Assembly (NCBI RefSeq): GCF_022758235.1
Contig: NZ_JALEBG010000001.1
Span: 744,001-808,000 of the forward strand
DNA length: 64,000 nucleotides
Direction of reading: 5' to 3'
From: Pontibacter liquoris
GTDB taxonomy: Bacteria; Bacteroidota; Bacteroidia; Cytophagales; Hymenobacteraceae
Shown here: piece after piece, positions 25,288 through 35,162 of the stretch
Position numbering within the stretch: position 1 is the stretch's first letter
Layout of the letters: each line of letters starts with the position of its first letter
Program-made: the position numbers and the translations under genes
The notes under the pieces: generated by a model
Databases searched by the model: none
What the model saw: only the letters and a program-made list of their open reading frames with translations
What the model was told of the DNA's origin: nothing

Positions 25288-27852
25288 ATGACAAACACGT
25301 TGAAGCGAACCTTCGCTTTTGTGGCCCTGCTGCTAAGTGTGCAGGTGGCGCTAGCCCAGCAAACCCTGCAGACGCCAGAGCAATTTCTGGGCTATAAGCT
25401 GGGGCAGCAGTTTACCCCGCACGCCCGCCTGCTGGATTATGTATACTATGTAGCCCGACAGGCGCCGAACCGCATTAAAGTGCAGGAATATGGCCATACC
25501 TACGAGGGACGGCCGCTGGTGCTGGCCTACATTGCATCGGATGAAAACCTGCCGCGCCTGGAGCAGATCCGCGAAAACAGCCTGCGCATGGCAGGTATGG
25601 CCAAAGGACAGGTAGAAGGCAACCAGCCGGCTATTGCCTGGCTTAGCTACAACGTGCACGGCAACGAGGCCGTAAGCTCGGAGGCGGTGATGCAGGTACT
25701 TTACGACCTGGTGAACCCGGCAAACGAGCAGAGCCGGCAGTGGCTGCAGAACGAAGTGGTGCTGCTGGACCCTTGCATTAACCCCGATGGCCGCGAGCGC
25801 TATGTGCAGTGGTACAAGCAGGCCTCTAACCGCGGCGGCAATGCCTCGCCTTACGCCTGGGAACACTGGGAGCCATGGCCGGGCGGACGCCCCAATCACT
25901 ATTACTTTGACCTGAACCGCGACTGGGCCTGGCAAACGCAGATAGAAACAAAGCAGCGCATAGCCGTTTACAACCAGTGGCTGCCCCAGGTGCACGCCGA
26001 CTTCCACGAGATGGGACCGGAGGCGCCGTATTATTTTTCGCCGGCGGCCAAGCCTTACCACGAAAGCATCACGCCCTGGCAGCGCCAGTTTCAGAACACC
26101 ATTGGTGAGTATAACCGCCAGTACTTCGATAAGAACAACTGGCTATACTTTACCCGCGAAGAATATGACCTGTTTTACCCCAGCTACGGCGATACATGGC
26201 CTACCTACAATGGGGCAATCGGCATGACCTACGAGCAAGGCGGCTCGGGCCGTGCAGGCCTGGCGTATATAAAAGCCGATGGCGACACGCTGACCCTCAC
26301 CGACCGCATTGCACACCACGTAGCGGCCAGTAAGGCAACCCTGCAGGCGGCTTCTGAAAAGGCCGACCAGCTGAAGCAGGAGTTCCGCAAGTACTATGAC
26401 AACAATCTGAACCACCCGGGCGGTACTTACAAAACGTTCGTACTGAAAGCTACCGACCAGAATGCCGAAAAAATACAGCAACTGGCCAACTACCTCGACC
26501 GGCAGCAGATCGCCTATGGGTATGGCAGCAAGAGCAAATCCGCGAAAGGGTTTAACTATACCACTGGCAAGAACGAAAGCTTTAAAGTAGGCGATAACGA
26601 CCTGGTGGTAAGTATGTATCAGCCGAAATCCACGCTGGTAAAGGTGCTATTCGAACCCGAGTCCAAACTGGAAGACTCGCTGACCTACGACATTACGACT
26701 TGGGCCATTCCGTACGCGTATGGCTTGCAGGCTTATGCGCTTAAAAACCGCCTCGAGCCCGCTTCCGCTAAATCGGCTGTGGCGGCTGCGCCAGCTATTT
26801 CTGTTGCCCGCCCTTATGCTTACCTGGCGCGCTGGAACAGCCTGGAAGACCTACGTTTCCTGGCAGACCTGATGAAGCATGATATCAAGGTTCGTGTTTC
26901 GGAGAAGCCTTTTGAAATGGGCAAAACGCAGTATGCTCCCGGCACCCTCATTATTACCCGCAGTGGCAACGAGCGCCTGGGCGATAAACTGGATGCTACT
27001 GTGCGCCAGCTGGCAGCTACGTATAATGTGTCGCTTCAGGCTACCGAAACAGGCTTTGCTACCAGCGGTGGCGACTTTGGCTCGGGCAGTGTGCATGCTA
27101 TCAAAATGCCGAAAGTAGCCATCATGACAGGAGAGGGCGTTTCGGCGTACGGTTTTGGCGAAGTATGGCACTATTTTGAGCAGCAGATCAACTACCCGGT
27201 TACAGCCATCAACACCGCTTATTTTAGCAGGGTGCCACTTCAGGAGTTTGACGTGCTTATCCTTCCGGATGGCTCGTACGGCGAGGTGCTGAATGAGAAA
27301 ACGCTCGGAGCCGTGACAGACTGGATAAAGGCGGGCGGCAAACTGATCGCGATGGAAGATGCCGCAGGCTTTCTGGCCGGCAAAAAAGGCTTCAACCTTA
27401 AACTGAAAGGGGAAGACGAAGAAGAAGCGGGCAAGGACAAGGCGAAAGCTGAAAAAGGCAAAAGCCCGTACGCTGCCCTGCAGGTATACGGCCAGCGTGA
27501 GCGCCAGGAACTGAGCGACATGGTGCAGGGAAGCATTTACCGCGTGGACCTGGATAAAACCCATCCGCTGGCCTTTGGCTACGATGATACCTATTATGCC
27601 CTGGTGCGGTCGGCCAATGCCTTTGAGTTTTTAGAGGATGGCTGGAACGTGGGCGTGCTGAAGAAGAAAAACTATACTACCGGTTTTGTGGGTACACAGG
27701 CAAAGCAAAAGCTGCAGGACGCCATGATTTTGGGCACCCAGGAGATGGGCCGCGGGCAAGTCGTGTACCTGGCCGATAACCCGCTCTTCCGGGCTTTCTG
27801 GCAAGGCGGCAAGCTGCTTTTTGGCAATGCCGTGTTCATGGTAGGCAGGTAA
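25288..27852 (+). CDS. Secreted M14-family zinc carboxypeptidase
   Basis: An 854-residue exported protein. Signal peptide about 1-24 (cut after A-L-A). The peptidase domain (about 30-370) shows YNVHGNEAVSSE with Zn ligands His124 and Glu127, LDPCINPDGRERY, YFDLNRDWAW, HADFHEMG with the third Zn His (236 or 240), and TYEQGGSGRAG with the likely catalytic Glu. The C-terminal half (about 370-854) contains a glutamine-amidotransferase-like region (KMPKVAIMTGEGV, DVLILPDGSYGEVL) interrupted by a Lys/Glu-rich loop near 712-730. M14 proteins of this length are common secreted peptidases in Bacteroidota. It is transcribed alone and ends in a terminator. Confidence 0.93.
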   Translation: MTNTLKRTFAFVALLLSVQVALAQQTLQTPEQFLGYKLGQQFTPHARLLDYVYYVARQAPNRIKVQEYGHTYEGRPLVLAYIASDENLPRLEQIRENSLRMAGMAKGQVEGNQPAIAWLSYNVHGNEAVSSEAVMQVLYDLVNPANEQSRQWLQNEVVLLDPCINPDGRERYVQWYKQASNRGGNASPYAWEHWEPWPGGRPNHYYFDLNRDWAWQTQIETKQRIAVYNQWLPQVHADFHEMGPEAPYYFSPAAKPYHESITPWQRQFQNTIGEYNRQYFDKNNWLYFTREEYDLFYPSYGDTWPTYNGAIGMTYEQGGSGRAGLAYIKADGDTLTLTDRIAHHVAASKATLQAASEKADQLKQEFRKYYDNNLNHPGGTYKTFVLKATDQNAEKIQQLANYLDRQQIAYGYGSKSKSAKGFNYTTGKNESFKVGDNDLVVSMYQPKSTLVKVLFEPESKLEDSLTYDITTWAIPYAYGLQAYALKNRLEPASAKSAVAAAPAISVARPYAYLARWNSLEDLRFLADLMKHDIKVRVSEKPFEMGKTQYAPGTLIITRSGNERLGDKLDATVRQLAATYNVSLQATETGFATSGGDFGSGSVHAIKMPKVAIMTGEGVSAYGFGEVWHYFEQQINYPVTAINTAYFSRVPLQEFDVLILPDGSYGEVLNEKTLGAVTDWIKAGGKLIAMEDAAGFLAGKKGFNLKLKGEDEEEAGKDKAKAEKGKSPYAALQVYGQRERQELSDMVQGSIYRVDLDKTHPLAFGYDDTYYALVRSANAFEFLEDGWNVGVLKKKNYTTGFVGTQAKQKLQDAMILGTQEMGRGQVVYLADNPLFRAFWQGGKLLFGNAVFMVGR

Positions 27853-27876
27853 TTCCTGCGCCGAAATTACTTTTTG

Positions 27877-27916
27877 AAAATCCCCTTGCCACTATAGGCA
27901 AGGGGATTTTTGTTTT
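27877..27916 (+). terminator. Terminator of the M14 peptidase gene
   Basis: AAAATCCCCTTGCC pairs with GGCAAGGGGATTTT around a short loop, followed by TGTTTT, 25 bp after the stop. Confidence 0.88.
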
Positions 27917-28068
27917 AGAAGAAGTTGCAGGATGAAACTAGCCGCAGCAAAGTATGAAACCGGGCCGAGGCTGGCTTTGCAAAGTCAGTAGCATGTTTGC
28001 AGGGGTAAAGTATAAACTCACAGGCTTTTTCGGAGGAAGGATGCTGTAGGCGCTTTGGTAAAATTAAG

Positions 28069-28076
28069 TACCTTCG
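28069..28076 (+). promoter_or_regulatory. Probable -7 element for the DinB-like gene
   Basis: TACCTTCG is one base from the Bacteroidota TAnnTTTG element and lies 36 bp before the ATG at 28113. No TTTG is at the right distance upstream, so the -33 half is weak. Confidence 0.4.
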
Positions 28077-28112
28077 CAGGTAGAAACAGATGCTGCCACA
28101 GGCAAGATAAAA

Positions 28113-28637
28113 ATGAGCACCATAATTACGTTCCCGCAACCAACAGAGTATAGTCCCGCTTTTGCAAACTATATACAGGAAGCGCAGGCCGAAGACCTGC
28201 TGGAAGGCCTCACCGCTAGTTATACTTACATTGCCGGGTTAATGCAGGAGCTGAGCGAGGAGAAACTGCTGCACCGCTATGCAGCGGGGAAATGGAGTAT
28301 AAAAGAGTTGTTGGTGCACATGATGGATGCCGAACGGATCTTTGCTTACCGCGCGCTGCGCTTTGCCCGCCAGGACAAAACAGAACTACCGGGCTTCGAC
28401 GAAGGTATTTATGTAATACCTTCCAAAGCGGATGCCCGCGATATGATGGCCCTGCTTGCCGAGTATACGGCTGTTCGAACCGCCACCATCGCCCTTTTCA
28501 GGAGCTTTGATGCGGAAGCATTGCAACAGACCGGCGTGGCCAACGGCAACGTTTGCTCGGTGCGGGCACTGGGCTACGTGATCCTCGGCCACGAAATTCA
28601 TCACCTCAAAGTAATCCGGGAGCGCTACCTGGCGTAA
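28113..28637 (+). CDS. DinB-superfamily protein (possible metal-dependent thiol transferase)
   Basis: A 174-residue four-helix-bundle protein. KWSIKELLVHMMDAERIF carries His69, and GHEIHHLKVIRERY near the C-terminus gives His160 and His164; these three histidines form the metal site of DinB/YfiT proteins. Relatives include bacillithiol S-transferases, which fits a genome with a YpdA homologue, but this assignment is inference. It is followed 40 bp later by a tiny membrane protein gene. Confidence 0.9.
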   Translation: MSTIITFPQPTEYSPAFANYIQEAQAEDLLEGLTASYTYIAGLMQELSEEKLLHRYAAGKWSIKELLVHMMDAERIFAYRALRFARQDKTELPGFDEGIYVIPSKADARDMMALLAEYTAVRTATIALFRSFDAEALQQTGVANGNVCSVRALGYVILGHEIHHLKVIRERYLA

Positions 28638-28677
28638 ACCATCAGAAACGTATTCTTAACTAATTAACAGCCATTCC

Positions 28678-28857
28678 ATGCAGAACCGGAGGTTTTATCG
28701 CATTGTACTTACTATTGTCTGTTTTGTGTTTGCCGGACTAAACGGGTATAAAATTATGATGGGCAACTATAGCAAGCTGGATATTTTCCTGACTGTTGTG
28801 TTCCTGGTGTTCGGGATCCTGTACCTGGTGATGTTACTGCGCAAGCAGGACCTGTAG
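28678..28857 (+). CDS. Small two-helix membrane protein (59 residues)
   Basis: ATG at 28678 opens a 59-codon frame ending in TAG at 28855-28857. The product has a basic start (MQNRRFYR), a hydrophobic segment at about 8-22, a short polar loop with NGYKIMMGNYSKLD, a second hydrophobic segment at about 36-54, and a charged end LLRKQDL. This pattern and the use of common codons argue for a real gene. It lies 40 bp after the DinB-like gene and may be co-transcribed. No family recognised. Confidence 0.65.
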   Translation: MQNRRFYRIVLTIVCFVFAGLNGYKIMMGNYSKLDIFLTVVFLVFGILYLVMLLRKQDL

Positions 28858-29055
28858 GAGCGGGTATAAACGGGAAAAACCTGAAAGCTAATTTATCTTT
28901 TTGGGGATAGATCAGACTCTCAGGTTTTCAACTTTTAGCCAAAGGTATCTATCTATACGTAGGGCTGGGGCAGGAGTTGTAACAGATGCTGAAAATAAAA
29001 AATAAATTTTCCTGCCGTCTTCCGGTTGCTTTTTGCCTGGCCTGCAGGGCTTTGG

Positions 29056-31587
29056 CTACACCGGATCTACATCGGCTACAATGCGCAGCCCTTTGAAATC
29101 AGGCAGCAGCTTCACGTTAAAAATGGCCTGGGCGATCTGTCCTTTAGCAGCTTTCAGGTTGGTATGCTCGCGGGGCAGCTTGATATGGATCTCCTGCAGA
29201 AACAAATTCCGAATCTTGAAGATGTAGGGCACTTCCGGCCCGAGCACCTGCTGCTTACCCAGCCGGTCGGCCAGGTCCTTGGCCAGCACAATCGCCGCGT
29301 TCTCAGCGGTGTGTTCCTCCCCATGTTTCACCGTGATGCGGATCATGCGCACAAAAGGCGGGTAACTGAAGCGCAGCCGCTCTTCAATTTCATGCTCGTA
29401 CAGGCTCTGGTAATCGTTGCTGTGCACTTTTCGGAAGATAGGCTGCAATGGGTCACGGGTCTGGATGATCACGGCGCCGGGCTTGCCTTTGCGCCCCGCC
29501 CGGCCGCTTACCTGCACAAACAGCTGGTACGCCCGCTCGTGCGCCCGGAAATCGGGGAAGTTGATGATCGTATCGGCATTCAGGATACCGACCAGACTCA
29601 CGTTCTCAAAATCCAGTCCTTTCGTAACCATCTGCGTGCCCACCAGCACATTGGTGCGGCCGGTCTCGAAATCGGCGATGATCTGCTGGTAGCTGTTCTT
29701 CTTTTTGGTCGTGTCCAGGTCCATGCGCTGCACTTCGGCATTGGGCAGCAATAGTTTCAGCTCGTCCTCCACCTTTTCGGTACCAAAGCCCATACTTTTC
29801 AGTGTGGTAGCCCCGCAGGCCGGGCAGTCGTGGGGCATGTGCTCGTGGTAGCCGCAGTAGTGGCAGCGCAGCTCGTTGTTATACTTGTGGTACGACAGGC
29901 TCACGGCGCAGTACTTGCACTTGGGTATCCAGGAGCACTCCTCGCAGGAGATAAAGGGCGCGTAGCCCCGGCGGTTCTGGAACAAAATCACCTGCTCCTG
30001 GCGGTGCAGCCGTTCTTCAATAGCCGTTAAAAGCTTGGCCGAGAAGTGGCTGTGCATATTTTTGCGCTGCTGCTCCTCGCGTGTGTTCACCAGCTCGATG
30101 CTGGGCAACTGGGCTTTGCCGAAACGCTTGTTCATTTCTACCAGGCCCCAGCGACCACTCTTGCAGTTATAATAGCTCTCGATAGCGGGCGTGGCCGAAC
30201 CCAGCAGCGTTTTGGCGCCCTGCAGGCTGGCCATGACCAGGGCCGTTTCGCGGGCATTGTAGCGTGGCGCCGGGTCATACTGCTTGTAACTGGCCTCGTG
30301 CTCCTCGTCGATAATGATGAGCGAGAGGTTGTGGAAGGGCAGGAAAACCGCCGAGCGCACGCCCACCACCACCTGGAAGCGCCCGGCCAGCACGCCCTGC
30401 CATACTTCGGCCCGCTCGTTATCCGAGAACTTGGAGTGGTACACGCCCAGCTTATCACCAAACACTTTCATCAGGCGCGTCACGATTTGGGCCGTAAGGG
30501 CAATTTCGGGCAGCAAGTATAATACCTGGCCGCCGCCTTCCAGGGCATGTTTGATCAGGTCGATGTATACTTCGGTTTTGCCACTGCCGGTGATGCCATG
30601 CAGCAGCACCGAATCTTTCTCTTTAAACAAACCCAGGATCTCGTCCTTAGCCTGCAGCTGGTGTTCCGACAAGGCCATGGGCATTTGCTGGGGCTCGTTG
30701 TCCATCGGGAAGCGCGACACGATCTGGTCGAACTGCTCCAGCACACCTTTTTTAATGAGCGTGTTAACCGACGAAGCCGACAGGTGCGGGTTGCCCGTGA
30801 GCGTACTTTTCTCCAGGCCTTTGTAGTTGAGGTGCACGTCCTGGTGCACGGGTACTTTCTGGAGGTAATTGAGCAGGATATCGAGTTGCTTGGGGAGCGG
30901 GGTCAGCTGGTTAAAAAGCTCTTCCAGCATGCCTTCTTCCTGCACAAAATGCTCTGAGAGGCGCACCTTCTTTACCACTTTGGGCGAGAACTTGTCGCTG
31001 ACCTGCTCATAAATGATGATGGCCTCTTTCTGGATGAGCGACTTGATAAACTTATGTGAGCTTTTGAGCTGCAGCAGGTTGCCCACTTCGGTAAAAGTGA
31101 GGGCCTGGTTTTGCTGCAGGGCAAAAATGATTTTTTCTTCCTGCGGGGCAAGTATAAGCTCGTCTTCTTCGGGGTTATACTGCGGGTGCAGCTGTATGCG
31201 CGACTCGCTGCTCAGTTTCAGCGCAGAAGGAAGTGCCGCGTTGATCACCTCGCCCAAAGTGCACATATAATAGTCGGCAATCCATTTAAAGAGCTTGAGC
31301 TGCGGCGCCGTAATAATGGGCGTATCGTCGAGCACATCCAGTATATACTTGGCCTGGTACTCGGCTGGGGCATTTTCGTGGATCTCGGCCACAATGCAGC
31401 TTAGCACTTTCTTGGCTCCGAACTGCACAATTACGCGCGCCCCCACCAGCACCTCATCGTTCATCTCAAAGGGGATGCGATAAGTATAGAGCTTGGGTAG
31501 CGGCAGGGGCAGGATCACGTCGGCAAACAAGGTGACGCGGTCAACGGCCGGCTCCGGCGGAAAATTGAAATTCAGCAGTTCGGACAA
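29056..31587 (-). CDS. priA: Primosomal protein N' (replication restart helicase PriA)
   Basis: An 843-residue superfamily 2 helicase. The N-terminal DNA 3'-end-binding domain starts at FADVILPLPLPKLYTY (21-36). GITGSGKT (331-338) is Walker A, DEEH near 425 Walker B, GSATPAIESY motif III, and GTQMVTKGLDFENVSLVG with VSGRAGR the C-terminal motifs. Eight Cys in pairs (CEECSWIPKCKYC and CHYCGYHEH...CPAC, about 550-590) form the two zinc sites. PriA reloads the replisome at stalled forks. The start appears to be TTG at 31585-31587; no in-frame ATG is near, so the true start is uncertain by some 15-20 residues. Confidence 0.97.
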   Translation of the reverse strand: MSELLNFNFPPEPAVDRVTLFADVILPLPLPKLYTYRIPFEMNDEVLVGARVIVQFGAKKVLSCIVAEIHENAPAEYQAKYILDVLDDTPIITAPQLKLFKWIADYYMCTLGEVINAALPSALKLSSESRIQLHPQYNPEEDELILAPQEEKIIFALQQNQALTFTEVGNLLQLKSSHKFIKSLIQKEAIIIYEQVSDKFSPKVVKKVRLSEHFVQEEGMLEELFNQLTPLPKQLDILLNYLQKVPVHQDVHLNYKGLEKSTLTGNPHLSASSVNTLIKKGVLEQFDQIVSRFPMDNEPQQMPMALSEHQLQAKDEILGLFKEKDSVLLHGITGSGKTEVYIDLIKHALEGGGQVLYLLPEIALTAQIVTRLMKVFGDKLGVYHSKFSDNERAEVWQGVLAGRFQVVVGVRSAVFLPFHNLSLIIIDEEHEASYKQYDPAPRYNARETALVMASLQGAKTLLGSATPAIESYYNCKSGRWGLVEMNKRFGKAQLPSIELVNTREEQQRKNMHSHFSAKLLTAIEERLHRQEQVILFQNRRGYAPFISCEECSWIPKCKYCAVSLSYHKYNNELRCHYCGYHEHMPHDCPACGATTLKSMGFGTEKVEDELKLLLPNAEVQRMDLDTTKKKNSYQQIIADFETGRTNVLVGTQMVTKGLDFENVSLVGILNADTIINFPDFRAHERAYQLFVQVSGRAGRKGKPGAVIIQTRDPLQPIFRKVHSNDYQSLYEHEIEERLRFSYPPFVRMIRITVKHGEEHTAENAAIVLAKDLADRLGKQQVLGPEVPYIFKIRNLFLQEIHIKLPREHTNLKAAKGQIAQAIFNVKLLPDFKGLRIVADVDPV

Positions 31588-31679
31588 GGGTGTTTCTACG
31601 TTAGCGTTTACAAAGGTCGTAAAAATTGCGGATTGTTGGCGGCTGATTACGCGAGAATCAAAAGGAAGGCAGCAGGCCC

Positions 31680-33119
31680 TTAAAACCGCATCCGGCCATA
31701 CCTGTAATAGCCTTTACCGATGCCCAGCACAATATATTCCCGCTCCGAGACCTGGAAAGTAGCCGGAGGGCGCAGGTAAAAACTAGCCGCCGAGTCTGCT
31801 ACGCTGTATTGAAGCGGCCGTAGCTGCTGGCTTCCGTCTGGCGCAACGGTTACATGCACCGGTACTGCTTCTTCCGGAAGGATGCTTTCTTCTTCGTTAT
31901 TTTCAGCAGTATCGGCGTATCTGAAATTCAAATAAAGCAAATGCAGCGTGTCGCCGATGGCGGTAGCAAAATAGGAGCCCTGGAAAATGGCATTCCGGGG
32001 GCTGTGCTGCTCTTTGTTGATGGTGGTAATGTAGGTGGGTGTGCCTGCAGGCGAAAGGGAGGTCATAAGGATATCGTCATGATTCTGCGTGACATAGCCG
32101 CCGGCAGCCTGTGCAAACGTTACTTCCCCGATCAGCGTCGCCCCCTGTTTTCCGGCAGGTATTAAAGGGCCGAGCTGCAGGCTGCGCAGGCGCTGGCTGT
32201 GGTCGTCGTCTGGTTTGTGCCGCTTGTAGTCAAGTATAAAATCGGTATCAAACAAGCTGAAGGAAATCACCGGGTCCGGCATCTTGCCGTCAGGCAGCCG
32301 GTAGTAAAAGGTGCCTTTGGGTTCAGGGTTCTGGGTAACCACCGATGTGGCGGGCACAATGTAACCGGCTACCACCACGTCGCGCCCGGGAGTAAGCAGG
32401 AGCCGGGCCTGCAGCGGCCGGTATTGCTCATGGCCCAGGGCTTTGTTTGTTAGCCGGCCGTCATCGCTGAAGCGGTAAAGCTGAAAAGCGGCGGTAGCGG
32501 GGGCTGTTGCCCCGTCCCAGGTAAGTATAAAAGAAGACCCATCACGTTTTAACAATACTTCCTGTATTCTGCCTGTTGTCTTGAGGTCCTCCGTCCAGCG
32601 GGGTTTCAGGTCCTTTGAGAGCAGGGTGACGGAAGCGGGGCCGCTCGTCTCACCTGTCTGCACCAGTAGCAGGGTAGCCTTGTTTGGTTCCGTGGCAAAA
32701 AGCACCCGGCTGCCATACACGCTGCTGCCTAAAACCAGGATTTGCGGGTTATAGTTGCCTGTTTCGGAAATATGCTGTGCAAAGACCCGGGTGCGCCCGC
32801 CGCTGGAAAAGGTAGAGAGCACATAAAGTTTGTTATGCAGCAGCACCGCGCCCAAGAACCGGGAGGTTTGCCCCTGCGGCGTGCGCGGCAGCACCGCAAT
32901 GGCCCAGAGCAGTTGCGCGTTCTGATCGTAGCGCTGCAGTGTAACCTGGTGATCCTGAACATAGGAGGCATAAAAGCCGGTACTGTTCGCCGCCACTACC
33001 TGCATTTGCTCCAGCTCCCGGGCTTCGTGGTTTACAGCAGGGCCCCAAGTAAAAACAGGCTGCTGTGCCCGGGTGGGTAAGCCCTGGAGCAAACAAACAA
33101 GCAGTAAGAAGTATCGCAT
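31680..33119 (-). CDS. Exported protein of unknown function, propeller-like
   Basis: A 479-residue protein with a clear signal peptide (MRYFLLLVCLLQGLPTRAQ, cut near 18) and no other membrane segment. It shows repeated short strand patterns such as GFYASYVQDHQVTLQRYD, LLHNKLYVLSTFSSGGRTRV and GSSFILTWDG that look like beta-propeller blades, without a named motif. Secreted or periplasmic location is expected. It lies 92 bp upstream of priA on the same strand, but a functional link is doubtful. I do not recognise a characterised family. Confidence 0.8.
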   Translation of the reverse strand: MRYFLLLVCLLQGLPTRAQQPVFTWGPAVNHEARELEQMQVVAANSTGFYASYVQDHQVTLQRYDQNAQLLWAIAVLPRTPQGQTSRFLGAVLLHNKLYVLSTFSSGGRTRVFAQHISETGNYNPQILVLGSSVYGSRVLFATEPNKATLLLVQTGETSGPASVTLLSKDLKPRWTEDLKTTGRIQEVLLKRDGSSFILTWDGATAPATAAFQLYRFSDDGRLTNKALGHEQYRPLQARLLLTPGRDVVVAGYIVPATSVVTQNPEPKGTFYYRLPDGKMPDPVISFSLFDTDFILDYKRHKPDDDHSQRLRSLQLGPLIPAGKQGATLIGEVTFAQAAGGYVTQNHDDILMTSLSPAGTPTYITTINKEQHSPRNAIFQGSYFATAIGDTLHLLYLNFRYADTAENNEEESILPEEAVPVHVTVAPDGSQQLRPLQYSVADSAASFYLRPPATFQVSEREYIVLGIGKGYYRYGRMRF

Positions 33120-33180
33120 GCGTACGGGTATAACTAACTATTCTCTCATACGAGTACTGCAGCAGTTGCGGTATGTGTAA

Positions 33181-33222
33181 CTGTAGTATAAGGTGCAGCG
33201 GCAACTGCACCTTATACTACAG
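33181..33222 (-). terminator. Perfect 18-bp hairpin after the M28 peptidase gene
   Basis: Arms 33181-33198 and 33205-33222 (CTGTAGTATAAGGTGCAG) are perfectly complementary with a 6-nt loop, directly after the stop at 33227. It lacks a T run but is in terminator position; the arm includes AGTATAA. Confidence 0.65.
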
Positions 33223-33226
33223 CTGG

Positions 33227-34528
33227 TTATTCTACCGTGGCCGTATCGACCCGGGTGGGGGTGTCGGTGCCATTTACAATTCCCTGCGAGGCCAGCGCAA
33301 TGGCTTTTACCATGTTAGTCAGGTGGACCATGTCCAGCGTCTCAAATTCATCGTTCACGGTGTGGTAATAAGGATCCGTGTCTATCTGGTCCGAAGAAAT
33401 TGTATGCGCCGGCACGCCTAAACGGGCCAGGGTGGCATTGTCGGAGCGGTAAAAGAGGTTCTGCTGCGGATAGGGGTCAGGATGAAGGCTGTACGCGGTG
33501 CCCTGCAGCCGTTTCTGCAGCAACTGGCCCATATCCGATTTCGCGTAACCCGTAATAAAGGCGCTGTTAGGTCCAAACTTAGAAGGCTTGCCGATCATCT
33601 CAATGTTAAACATGGCTACGATCTTATTTGGGTCCAGCTGCTCCGAAAAATAACGTGAGCCATAGCCGCCGATCTCTTCGGCTGTAAAGGCGACAAAGAT
33701 CAGGGTGCGTTCCGGCTTGCGCTGCTTTTTATAGTATTCGGCCAGCATGATCATCGCGCTGGTGCCGGAGGCGTCATCGTCAGCCCCATTGGAAATGCTG
33801 TCGCCGTCCAGGGGCGCGCCAATACCAATGTGGTCGTAGTGGCCCGAGAACACCACCACTTCATCCTTGCGCTTGCCCTCCAGCATACCGGCCACGTTTT
33901 TGAGTTCCTGTTGCGTGACCTTGTTGGTTACCGACAGCTCAAAATCCGGTGCTGTGGGCTGATCGGTGAGCACAAAAGCAAGGCTGGGGCCTTTGCCCAG
34001 GCTTGTGGTGGTCGTGCCCTGCTCAGCGCGGTTCTTAAAGCCGTTAAAAGCTTTCTCATGTTTTGGGTTTACCAGCACCAGCGCATCCTGGCTGCCTTTC
34101 AGCAGCGGGCCCAGCACGGCCCGGAAGTTATCGTTCTCGCCAATGGTAACTACTTTGCGGCTGGCATCGGGCTGCCAACTGAGCTTTTCCTGCATGGTAT
34201 AGGCAAAAAATCGATCAGCGGGTAGTTCCTGGCCGCTTAGCTTTGCTGCCTTGGTACCTGGCGCAAGGCGGTACACCGTAAAACTTTGCAGAAAATCGTT
34301 GTCGCCGGCCAGCGGAGCCAGGCCGATCCGCTTGAACTCGCCGGAGATAAAATCGGCGGCCTTGTCGATGCCCGGCGTAAAGGAGCCGCGCCCCTGCATG
34401 GCATCGGCACTCAGGGTCCTCACCAGGCGGGTGGTTTCCTTTTGCGAAATGGTTTTAAGCTTTTGTGCCGAGGCGGCCATACTCAGGCTAAGCGCGATCG
34501 CAGCCAGGGCCAGTCCTTTTTTTCTCAT
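33227..34528 (-). CDS. Secreted M28-family zinc aminopeptidase
   Basis: A 433-residue protein with a signal peptide (cut near A-S-A, 21). The M28 catalytic domain shows FSGHYDHIGIG with Zn ligand His230, SNGADDDASGTSAM with bridging Asp250, FTAEEIGGYGS with catalytic Glu284 and Zn Glu285, and downstream Asp and His (FYRSDNATL, VPAHTISSDQIDTDPYYH). A PA-type insert occupies about 100-215. It should trim peptides outside the cytoplasm. Length and order match other Bacteroidota M28 peptidases. A GNAT gene lies 64 bp upstream on the same strand. Confidence 0.95.
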   Translation of the reverse strand: MRKKGLALAAIALSLSMAASAQKLKTISQKETTRLVRTLSADAMQGRGSFTPGIDKAADFISGEFKRIGLAPLAGDNDFLQSFTVYRLAPGTKAAKLSGQELPADRFFAYTMQEKLSWQPDASRKVVTIGENDNFRAVLGPLLKGSQDALVLVNPKHEKAFNGFKNRAEQGTTTTSLGKGPSLAFVLTDQPTAPDFELSVTNKVTQQELKNVAGMLEGKRKDEVVVFSGHYDHIGIGAPLDGDSISNGADDDASGTSAMIMLAEYYKKQRKPERTLIFVAFTAEEIGGYGSRYFSEQLDPNKIVAMFNIEMIGKPSKFGPNSAFITGYAKSDMGQLLQKRLQGTAYSLHPDPYPQQNLFYRSDNATLARLGVPAHTISSDQIDTDPYYHTVNDEFETLDMVHLTNMVKAIALASQGIVNGTDTPTRVDTATVE

Positions 34529-34592
34529 GGTGTAGCGGTAAGGTAGTTATAGGTATATAGTTGGTTTTGTGTTTAGCGCCGGGGCAGCCTGG

Positions 34593-35162
34593 CTAAGGCT
34601 CTTGCCGTGCCTGCCATTCCTGTCGGAGCAGGCTGTATACTTCCAGGTCGTGAAAAGCCCCGTTCAGGTACTCGCTCTGCCGCTGCACGCCCTCCAGCAA
34701 AAAGCCCAGCTTTTGCGGAATGTTGCTGCTTCGGGTGTTTCCAACGCCCACTTTGATCTGGATCCGGTTCATGTGCAGGTCCTCGAAAGCGCACTTTACC
34801 AGCGCCTGGCAGCTCTGGCGCATGATGCCTTTGCCTTGCAAGGCTTCGCTTAAATAGTAGCCGATCTCGAGCTTTCTGTTCAGGTAATCTATTTCTTTCA
34901 GGCTGATGAGCCCGGCTACTTCGCCGCGGTACAGGATCACAAACACTTTGTCGGAGGTATTTGCTTTGTCAGTCACATACTTCAGAAACGAGCGCGTGTC
35001 GGCCTCTTCCTGGCTTGCATCCACAAACGGCAGCCATTGGCGCAGGTAGTCCCGCTGGGTATCAATGAGGTGGAAAAGGGCGGCAGCATCGGCCAGGGTA
35101 ACCGGCCGCAGGTATATTCCTTCGGTAACCGGCAGCAGGGCAGGAACTTCATTCTTTTTCAT
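34593..35162 (-). CDS. GNAT-family N-acetyltransferase, RimJ/RimL type
   Basis: A 189-residue protein. IYLRPVTLADAAALFHLID is the N-terminal strand-helix, EIGYYLSEALQGKGIMRQS (96-114) contains the acetyl-CoA loop (Q-G-K-G), and NRIQIKVGVGNTRSSNIPQ with LGFLLEGVQRQSEYLNG is the RimJ/RimL/YdaF end. It would acetylate a protein N-terminus or a small amine. The ATG at 35160-35162 is preceded by AT-rich DNA. Confidence 0.92.
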   Translation of the reverse strand: MKKNEVPALLPVTEGIYLRPVTLADAAALFHLIDTQRDYLRQWLPFVDASQEEADTRSFLKYVTDKANTSDKVFVILYRGEVAGLISLKEIDYLNRKLEIGYYLSEALQGKGIMRQSCQALVKCAFEDLHMNRIQIKVGVGNTRSSNIPQKLGFLLEGVQRQSEYLNGAFHDLEVYSLLRQEWQARQEP

